The position numbers and the translations under genes were made by a program. From Glandiceps talaboti (taxonomy: Eukaryota > Hemichordata > Enteropneusta > Spengelidae), in assembly GCF_964340395.1 (NCBI RefSeq), contig NC_135568.1, forward strand, positions 12,643,276-12,707,275: a stretch of 64,000 bases of DNA. Direction: 5' to 3'. The notes beneath the pieces are model-generated. The model worked only from the letters and a program-made list of their open reading frames with translations, did not search any database and was not told the DNA's origin. This document shows positions 45,412-64,000 of this stretch, in pieces (within the stretch, counting starts at the first letter, position 1; the number at the start of each line of letters is the position of its first letter).

Positions 45412-45725
45412 CAAAAAAAGAAAGAATTGTTTCTGGTCGACATTTTGTCCAAAGTTGTGTGACGACACATTTTGTTTTTAGTCTCAACAAACCTGTCACT
45501 CAATCTACTATTTATGTCAGTTACTGTTCTTTTTTTAGTACTTTAGAGCAAGTGTGTATGTGGGGCAGATGTCATTTGCTTGTTCATGATTGGCTCTGCA
45601 GTAACTGTTGTCTCCACTGAAGTAGTGAGGACTATTTTGTCTCCACTGAAGTAGTGGGGACTATTTTTGTGTTTTTCCCCCGGATCTGCAGATTGCGTTG
45701 GCTGGACAAACACGAAAAAAAGACC
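45412..45725 (+). repeat. Dispersed repeat, copy 1
   Basis: About 300 bases, starting near AAGAATTGTTTCTGGTC, that recur in the same orientation at 60361-60655, inside intron 3 of the SLC13 gene. This copy has an extra local duplication of a CTCCACTGAAGTAGTG block near 45610-45660. It borders the Penelope-like remnant and could be part of it. Confidence 0.7.
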
Positions 45726-45789
45726 AATGCGAGGGTATTTAAGTTGGAACAGTACAACATAGTTACTTTGGAATGGTAAATTGGAAACG

Positions 45790-46150
45790 AATGTGACGTT
45801 TTGATCCGTCTACTACGGACCTTGATCACGCAATGATGTAATTATTCAGCGTTAATGTTTATCTCTGAACTGACGGAATAAAATGTCCGTAAATTGATGG
45901 TATAGTAGTTGGTATCATTGGTTCCTTTCATGATGGGTCTCCTCTGTCTGATGTAGATAGCTTTACTTTACGTTTTAACCAGTCCTGTTCTCTGGCTAAA
46001 ACCATGGCGTTATCCCAGGACACATTGTGGACGGTCTTGTTATAGTGGTCCCCAACTCCGGTGGTCATATCTCTATTTGTGTGCTCTTTGAATCGGATGC
46101 TGAGGGGGCGTTTGGACTCCCTGGTGTATTTAAGTTGCATGTATACCCCG
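45790..46150 (-). mobile_element. Penelope-like retroelement remnant: GIY-YIG nuclease 3' end plus decayed hammerhead
   Basis: On the minus strand, 46140-45950 encodes a peptide with RFKEHTNRD, a histidine-rich GDHYNKTVHN segment and LAREQDWLKRKVK. This is the pattern of the C-terminal GIY-YIG endonuclease of Penelope-like elements. After KVK a frameshift is needed to continue into IYIRQRRPIM. The 5' part, including the reverse transcriptase, is missing. Downstream (45794-45830, minus) lies a decayed hammerhead-like core: GTGATCA for CTGATGA, a GGTCCG/CGGATC helix II, and AAAAC for GAAAC. Dead fragment. Confidence 0.65.
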
Positions 46151-47160
46151 ATTGTTGGTTAGTTGTCACTGATGCATAATGTTGTCCAATATCTAAATTA
46201 TGTAATGATGCTACACATACTGCATCTTCAATAAAACTACTGCACTGGTAAAACTAATTGTCCTATACGAATGTCGTGAACCACCCTATTCATGTATCTC
46301 TTGCTGTGGTCTTAGAACAAATAATGGCAAATTAATTCAACAAAGTAGTCAATGATTATTCCAAGGCAATACCATCAAATAGTAGACCTTGTTCTTGCAT
46401 TGGTAAATCGATAGAGTTTCCTGTAACTCGTGCAAATAGGACTAAGAGTCAGTTTTCAATACCAATTTTGGGCAATCTCCTTGTTCTTTGAAGTACTCAA
46501 GCAGGAGCATGACATGTAGATGATGTAGTGGATGTCTAATCTGACTATACAGACACCTATTGCAGTCAGGCATTTCACAATGTATTCTATGCCTTTTTAC
46601 TCAAGTAGAATAATGAGAATCACAGAGAGGTACATTTACTGGCATTTCTACATGTGGATATTTCTCAGTAAAGTTAAAGAAAGCTCTGAACAGCTATGTA
46701 TAATCTACTTCTGTGGTTTTAACAATCTCAGCATCCCGTAAGTGCATTTGCTTGCTTGTCTTTTGTGATAGGTACATCTTCCATCATGTGTGTACTGAGC
46801 AAATGAACTTTCAAGTGCATTACACGCATTGCATATACATGGTTGGGATTATATCATACCCATTTTTTTACCAAGATTTGTAGTGGTCTTCCTGTCTCAT
46901 TTTATGGTGCCACCATGCACGGTAAAGAGTACCACACCCAACAATCAGCCTTTTCAGTTTGGGCCTCTATGAGTCGAGGTTTCATGGATGTCTAGTGCTA
47001 TGTTGGTGTGACTATTACCCTTACATATATTAAAATAGATATGTCTTTAAGCTGTATAAACACACCTTGCTTATCGCAAAGGTGTACCTCAGTGTAATTG
47101 CTCTAATACCACTACCACTGTAGTAAAATACATTACAATTACTTTACTGGTTAAAACACC
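46151..47160. other. Intergenic, nothing recognised
   Basis: No gene or clear repeat recognised. Confidence 0.4.
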
Positions 47161-47164
47161 CAGA

Positions 47165-48440
47165 CCAGAACACATACATACACACATACACACACAATTC
47201 AATGGGCTTAAAACACAGATGAACCACTTCAATTGTGCTTAAAAACCACTAGTCTTCCAGTAAAAATATGCTAATGACATTACTGTGTTTCTATGTCACT
47301 GCTGTCAATACCCAGACCAAACAGAGAGACTTCACCTTGCCTAAAACACAGACACGAACCACAGTTCAATTGTGCTAATAGCAACTACTAGTACCAAGGA
47401 CAGTACAGTGTTTCTATTTCACTGGTGTTTATACACATCATACCAAAGTAAACAGACAGACACTTCACCTTGCCTATAACACGTACAGATGAACCACAGT
47501 TCAAATGTGCTGAAGAAAGTCCAGTGTTTCTACTTCACGGGTGTCAATACTCACACCAAAATAGACAGACAGACAGACACTTCACCTAGCCTAAAACACA
47601 GAAGAACCACAGTAACTGTTCAATTGTGCTATAAGCAACTGCTAGTAGTAAAAATATGCTACAGACAGTGCAGTGTTTCTATTTCACTGGTGTTAATACA
47701 CTCATGAAAATAAACAGACAGACACTTCACCTTGCCTAAAACACAGATAAACCAACCGCAGTTCAAATATGCTACAGACACTACAGTGTTTCTATTTCAC
47801 TGGCGTTAATACACACACCAAAATAACAGACAGACACTTCACCTTGCCTATAACACAGATGAACCACAGTTCAAATGTGCTGAAGAAAGTCCAGTGTTTC
47901 TACTTCACGGGTGTCAATACACACACCAAAATAGACAGACAGACAGACACTTCACCTAGCCTAAAACACAGAAGAACCACAGTAACTGTTCAATTGTGCT
48001 ATAAGCAACTGCTAGTAGTAAAAATATGCTACAGACAGTGCAGTGTTTCTATTTCACTGGTGTTAATACACTCATGAAAATAAACAGACAGACACTCCAC
48101 CTTGCCTAAAACACAGATAAACCAACCGCAGTTCAAATGTGATACAGACACTACAGTGTTTCTATTTCACTGGCGTTAATACACACACCAAAATAACAGA
48201 CAGACACTTCACCTTGTCTAAACACAGATGAACCACAGTTCAATTTTGCTAAAAGCAACTATTAGTAAAAATATGCTGAAGACAGTTCAGTATTTCTACT
48301 ACACTGGTGTAAATACACATACCAAAATAAACAGACAAACTTCACCTTGACTAAAACACCTGAACCACATTTCAATTGTTTTAAAGATCAACACCAGTAA
48401 AAATATATTAGTCTATTTATTTCACTGGTAAAGAAGAAGA
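47165..48440. repeat. Minisatellite with higher-order structure
   Basis: A roughly 110-150 base unit, marked by CAGTGTTTCTA..TTCACTGG and CAGACAGACACTTCACC, recurs about nine times (starts of the marker near 47281, 47403, 47521, 47669, 47783, 47891, 48039, 48153, 48286). Three consecutive units (148+114+108 bases) are duplicated as a nearly identical 370-base block: 47.48-47.85 and 47.85-48.22 kb. Open frames here are repeat artefacts. Confidence 0.85.
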
Positions 48441-50779
48441 AGAATTAAATTCATTTATATTAAAGCCAGTCCAGTCAAGATGATGGGAATATTGATGAAG
48501 AGGTAGAATATAGCGAAAAGATACACAAAGTGTTAAATTGGTAATGGAAGTAACCATCAGCATAAAAGAATAGAAACAAGGAAAGATCAGAAAACCAGTC
48601 TAACACAGAAGACATCTACCAAACAGAGCAGAGGTCGCGTTATTTGACGTCATATTTGACACTGTGAACGCAATTTTTTTTATGTTTTGCGTCACTGGCG
48701 ATGGCGAGGACAAATGAGTTACTCACAGTTCTGCATTAACTCTTGTCTAAATCTAATAGTGCAGTGCAACCTGTGACAATTTGAATATGACCCATCGTAT
48801 CAACAGTTTCATGTGTCCCCTGGCCATTTCCTGACGTGGAGAGCACGTCCAGGGTAATTTAGAAACAACACGCTATTATCATTATCTATCTGTGATTGTG
48901 TACTTGTTAACAGACACACTGGACATGGTTACAAATGGTTGGCATCGATATTACGGCGAAGCATCTTCTGTCCATGGGCAAAGCGACGATCAAATGGATA
49001 CCATCGGTGGACAGGCTATGCTGAAAACTTCACCCAGATAAATTCAGACCTTCTCGTCACCATTTCATTCTGAATAAAACTGAAACTTTGTCTTTTTGAG
49101 CTTTGTTACTAGATTGAATGCATTACGTGAATGTAAAGTTCACTGCATGCTCTTGAGTTGAATACACGGTATGTTAGGGCATCCTACAAAAATAAACGAA
49201 TCTCTCCTTGTATACCGAGTTTACAGTTCTCTACAGCGACATAACATTTGTATCAAATACTTTTGCAAGTGTGTCTCTGTCAAGTTGAAAGTTAATGCTC
49301 TCGTTCATGTCATGGAACTTAACTTCTGCATTGCAATACTGAACCGTAGTGTAGGGGTGTATATACTCTGTACGATTCGACTCCCGAGAACCGCCCGAAC
49401 AGAGATTCATTCGGAGTTCGTTCTCGGAGCACATATTTCCAGAGTGAGTATCATTAGAAAATTGAAAGCCCAGAAGGATGACATAAACCAGAGATAAACC
49501 GCAGTATACAGTAATGCTGAATAAATGTTTTCTTGTGACCTTTTGGAAATACAAGCTCTGTACGTATATAGGTGTGTGGAAGAATGGTAAGTATACATGT
49601 AAACGTGTACACCTGAAATACATGTATTATGTGCATGCAAATTTAAGGATGGACTGGATGGATGGATGGATGGATGAAGGGAAGGTGGCACCAATTGTGC
49701 CAGCTACGTGTCATCGAGGTCGCATGATTAAAAAGGGAACCGTGACCTCTGAACAAATGAAATTAGAAAACACCGGTAATTCTTGCAACCACTGTGGTAC
49801 GATCTTTGTCTGTGCGTTGATAACGTAAGACCTGCAAAGAAAAAAAAGAGGGACAAGTATTAATTTACACAATGCCAAACCAACATATCAACAGCTTCGG
49901 GACACGGGACTAATTATTATATGAGTGATTGGTGGTATTCAAAAATCTAATTACATGAACGTAACTTTACAGCTGATTAATTATTAAATTGTCCGTGTAC
50001 TTCATGGACGTGGTCAATGTTTCATTATTTGTGAACGTTTACGGAACCCTCCGAAATAATAGGATTTTGTTGACATGATAACACTACTGTACAGTGACTG
50101 TTGGCAGCTTAAATTGTTGTCATGTTCGCTTTCGCGGTAAACTTCGCCTTGCGTCTTGATAGTCTAACGCTAAAACTATCGCTTGAACAGTCATAAAATT
50201 CTATCTGAAAGTCAATTTGAACTTTCATATGAAAATCAACAAATATGCACCTTTTTTTTCGATTTCAGTGCTGGTTCTGTAGTTCATACAGCATTGAACA
50301 TGGCAATGTAGGAGACGGTGAACAAGCACTGCCTCAGCATGAACCATGGATGTATTACTAATTAGTATTACTATACAGTAAATCGTCAAAAAATAACGTT
50401 CACAAAGTCATGGATACACCTACCTCACTGTAAAAGAGGTTCCGTTTTGTTGAACATAGATTTACACGACGACACGCCTTGAATTTGACTGCTGAGAAAA
50501 TACGTAAGACTCAACCAACGACCTTCTCTGAGTCACTGAAGCACGTGTCTATCCGAAGGGAAATCTCATTGACATTATGCAAATCTGTTAACGAACGGGT
50601 ACGGGTAGACGACTGTTACATTGTAATTGCATTATATTAGCTACGTTAAACTCACAAAGAAATGTCAGCAATTGCCACCTGTTGATATATGTTGTGTTAT
50701 TCTCGTCATGCTAATTAGGTCAAGTAAAATAAACCCGGATCTTCTGATTACACACACCTTTCAAACATAGCAGAGGTGT

Positions 50780-50780
<1 letters not shown>
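48441..50780. other. Intergenic, nothing firm
   Basis: Contains a short TGGA repeat near 49652-49676 and several overlapping small open frames near 49.2-49.8 kb that show no recognisable family. No exon is called. Confidence 0.4.
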
Positions 50781-50783
<3 letters not shown>

Positions 50784-50811
<28 letters not shown>

Positions 50812-50995
50812 CATACACACACACACGTGTATAGACACTCATACACATACACAAGCATACATACATACATACATACATACACACACACGTGTGTAGACAC
50901 TCATACACATACACAAGCATACATACATACATACATACATACATACATACACACACACACTCACACACACGTGTATAGACACTCATACACATTAC
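50784..50995. repeat. ACAT microsatellite nested in a three-unit minisatellite
   Basis: ACAT runs alternate with a CACACGTGTATAGACACTCA segment. That composite unit of about 65-70 bases occurs three times. Confidence 0.85.
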
Positions 50996-51204
50996 AAATG
51001 TCAAGCAATGAAATGTAATAAAGTCGAGCCACACGATGAAATGTAATATATTTAACATTTTCGAGTTTAATGATATTTGTTTTAGATATTAAACCGCTTC
51101 TGTGTTATTTAATATGCAATTTTATGGACTATAGTATAACCAGCAGGACTGACGTCAAACCACACACACAGCAGATCAATTTTGGAATCTTGAAACCAAA
51201 TATG

Positions 51205-51560
51205 CACTGATAATGCAAGCTGCACTAGCTGTAAATTGGAGCGTTATGTTTTCAATCAGACAAGCCACAATATATACAGTTACTGAAAATGGTCAAAATA
51301 ACGATAATTAAACAAAGTACATGTTAATTAGAGGTCTATATTTATCTATAAATAGCACAGCAATAAGTAGAAATCTTAATTCATTGGTGTGCAGATTTTT
51401 GGATGTGGACCTCAATTTTTAAAAAATAAATTTTCACAATACTATGTATACTAGGGGATTCAATACCACTCACATTACGAGTAAAATCATTATCTTTACC
51501 AAAACAGTTAAGCCCTCAATCGAAGACATAGCCCCAACTTGTGTCTTTCATGGCAAAGTT
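51205..51560 (+). repeat. Orphan, diverged copy of the type D 3' flank
   Basis: Resembles the sequence after the stop codons of D3 and D4 in order: a CTAGCTGTAA start, an AATCAGACAA segment, GAGGTCTATATTTATCTATA, then TTCATTGGTGT and CAAAACAGTT. No D coding sequence precedes it. It suggests that a further D-type unit once lay here. Confidence 0.5.
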
Positions 51561-53126
51561 ATTGTGTAAATTTGAATGGTGTCTCTAGATACAAAACTTT
51601 TATAATTCATTGATCACTTTGCTATTTGAACTTGAATATGGAGGTTAAAATTCAAAGGTCAAGGTATAAAAAACTTTTATATATTCAGTTTCTCGAGTTA
51701 ACATAGAAAGAAAATTTCGGGCATTTCACCTTGAAAATGTGTCAATGTCAAAGGTCATTATCTCATTAGCAAGCTCATTATTGATGACGTAAGCATAGAC
51801 ACTTGAATGGCGTCCATATGTATCATGCTTTTGGAGATAACAGGCAAAACCATGGCAAAACGATCATTATAGCGCTATTCTTATATTAAGCTAAATGTGT
51901 TGTATTTGTTCGCACCATTACCCAATGTTGATACATTGTGTAGCGATTACATGGGTACTATGTGATTGTGAAGTACTACAAAATGTAAAATAAACACTTG
52001 AGAATATCATATCTTTCTTGATTAATGATGACGTTACAACCCGAGACCAATTATCTCGTTTAAACATTCACTGTATATCAGGTGTTTGTATCTACTTCCT
52101 TTCAGTATTACTCCAAGGCTGGTCAGATGACAATTAAAAGTGATGTTTTTTCCTTGTTTTGGGAAATTCATAGAAAGAAAAACATGTTTTTCATGAGCTG
52201 ACGTCAAGAACATACACACGAGTCAACATTACGTTTGACTAATGTTTGTTCAATTTACCACTTACGTTAATTGAAAGGAAATGACACAGAGTTAATTACC
52301 TAATTAGATATGAACAATCATAGTCATTTCATTAATGTTGACATGGTAATAATCGCTTTTTTAAAATAGATTTTACAATATTCTTAATTAGTTTATGTTA
52401 TTGTCTTGTTCTAATAAAATAGGTTGTGTTGTTTAATTGATATGTAATATACTATCTATCTATTTGGCATTCATTGGGTTCTAACCAGAGCTTCTCCGTG
52501 GAGGCTAGCATCTATTTGGCATTCATTGGTTTCTAATCAGAGCTTCTCCATGGAGGCTAGTGGCAGTTCTTGAAGTTCTTCTTCAATTGCCTTGAAAATA
52601 ATTAGGTAATTAAGCTCTTTCACATCATTAATTTATCTAACATCCGGGTCAACCTAAGTCATGAATACTCGGGTACTGATTAGACCCCCTGGAATATATC
52701 AAAGAGATGACTGCCGACTATCAAAGTAAGAGTGATATCTCGTGATGTTGGATAAATTTGATCGCTAGCTATCGCGGAAGCTGTTTCTCTTTCTTTAATA
52801 ATGCACTGACAAATGTGTTCAGTGGCAACTCATCTTACAAATTAGATGGGCCATTATGTACCTCATGGAAGGTCAGGTACTCTTCAGGCCACCTAGCTTT
52901 GTTCATTTTAGTATGCAGATTTGTAATACTATTCTCCACTGCTAAAGTACCATTCACATGTCATACCTTTAGATTTGGCCAGACATCCAACTTAATTGAA
53001 TGTGTTTTCAGCACACACACTTTTTCGATTTCTGCACATCAAGATACCAAAATCAAAGAAATGCCTAATGTTTTATGCCAAATTATCATTTAAAACAGGT
53101 AAATTCCCAAAATATCATGGGCATGG
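51561..53126. other. Intergenic, with a 52-55 base tandem duplication
   Basis: No gene recognised. At 52457-52562 a block with GGCATTCATTGG...TTCTCC.TGGAGGCTAG occurs twice in direct order. The 3' UTR of the SLC13 gene should begin at the right edge on the minus strand. Confidence 0.5.
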
Positions 53127-62978
<9,852 letters not shown>

Positions 62979-64000
62979 TTTCTCCTGTAACATGAATGTG
63001 AATGAAAACAATAACCAGACACCTGTACTTTGACGAGTTAGAGACAGGTAGACCCATTTGCATTAACATAAACTACACTAATTGTTACAACCAACTACCC
63101 AAAACAACTCATATAATGAAATGCACTGTTTCTTTAAATATGGCAGTCATGAGAAAATGTTATTGTATAATTGTACGAAGTGTCTTTACGTACACTGTCG
63201 TTGGTTCGCACACAGGTAAGTTTGTCACAAAAGCTACCATTGATTCAGAAGTCTGGGGTTCAGTAGGGCAGAGGTACATGACAATTATGACAATTGAAAA
63301 CAGTTGGGAAAAAATAAAAATGCACAACATTCTTAGCAAAATATCCTTGTTTGTTTAAAGATACTGACAGGTTCATATTAGTAAGGCTTAATATTTGAAA
63401 TTCTTACCTTATATATGAAGTCAAATCAGAGAAAGACAATTGACAGGGTAGTGCTGCGTCATGAGTGTTCAAAATGTATCTAGGTTGTACAATTCACTCA
63501 AGTGAAATGACAATGCATTGGCAATAGGCGCGCCAAAAGGTTAAGGGTCAAACCACTATTGAAAACTATGCTACCGTGTCCTTAACTCCATCAAATATCG
63601 CAAGTCGTTAAACGTTGTATCAACATTTGAATTTACATAATACTAATTCACTAAGGATGTAAATTGTATGTCTGTATCACATTTTGTTAGGTAAAGCACA
63701 TATTTTCCTTACAATATGTTTGTATTTTTGTTTAAATTTCTGTTGTTTGGGGCTTTCTAAGCACTTCCATTAAGTTTCATGTCGTGTAAGTTTTGTACCA
63801 ATCTCTCTCTCCGAGAAGTAATTAATATTTCGATATTTAAAAGAAAAACGTGCAGGTTTAATATCTATTGATCATTATTCAGATAGTCTCCTAGGTCAAA
63901 GTAAAGTGTGGCCAAATGAATAGATTTATCATCTTATAGCTTACTGAGGGCGCTGTTTACTAATGTGCGAACAAATGACCATGAAACACGGTTCTCGCAA
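62979..64000. other. Region upstream of the SLC13 gene, nothing recognised
   Basis: It should hold the 5' UTR and promoter of the SLC13 gene, but no clear TATA box or conserved element can be assigned. No other gene is seen. Confidence 0.4.

Noticed and set aside
47489-48077. Two near-identical open frames (72 and 102 residues)
   Set aside because: They are translations of the duplicated minisatellite block.
49171-49828. Overlapping frames of about 100-130 residues on both strands
   Set aside because: No recognisable domain, no splice-supported structure, and both strands are equally open.

Overview
This is metazoan nuclear DNA, AT-rich and dense in simple repeats, foldback elements and remnants of mobile elements. 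It holds intronless seven-transmembrane receptor genes and one intron-rich SLC13-type carrier gene. A marine invertebrate (acorn worm, lancelet, echinoderm or lophotrochozoan) fits the tandem intronless receptors, the Penelope-like retroelement fragment and the repeat style. The species cannot be fixed from the sequence alone.

Layout. 1-3.3 kb: no recognisable gene. 3.6-4.6 kb: a single receptor gene (type A, +). 4.7-10.1 kb: non-coding, with a TATG microsatellite, a 1.36 kb inverted-repeat element with poly-G ends, a hammerhead-like palindrome and a CA repeat. 10.1-39.5 kb: a tandem segmental duplication. Its unit is a three-gene cassette: a type B receptor on the minus strand, then type C and type D receptors on the plus strand. 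There are three full units (starting near 10.08, 18.19 and 27.96 kb) and one reduced unit (35.77-39.47 kb) that keeps only type D. The spacer between units 2 and 3 carries about 1.9 kb of TA arrays and palindromes, some with hammerhead-ribozyme-like cores. 42.0-42.9 kb: a type E receptor, a diverged relative of type D. 43-53 kb: tandem repeats, a Penelope-like element remnant, a minisatellite with higher-order structure, and an orphan copy of the type D 3' flank that hints at a lost unit. 53.1-63.0 kb: a complete 13-exon SLC13-family gene on the minus strand (602 aa by my splicing). 63-64 kb: nothing recognised.

The receptors share a pattern. They keep the extracellular disulfide cysteines, the TM4 tryptophan and the W-x-P of TM6, but have lost DRY, D2.50 and NPxxY. 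They look like a lineage-specific, fast-duplicating receptor family, plausibly chemosensory (inference). Unit 3 is a mosaic of unit 1-like and unit 2-like DNA, and its type B gene has a one-base frameshift. The four type D copies share an upstream GATTGG / CACGTG / TATAAGG arrangement with constant 34-base spacing. The SLC13 gene appears unrelated in function to the receptors; its two SNT-type motifs and its TPPN-type loops are altered.
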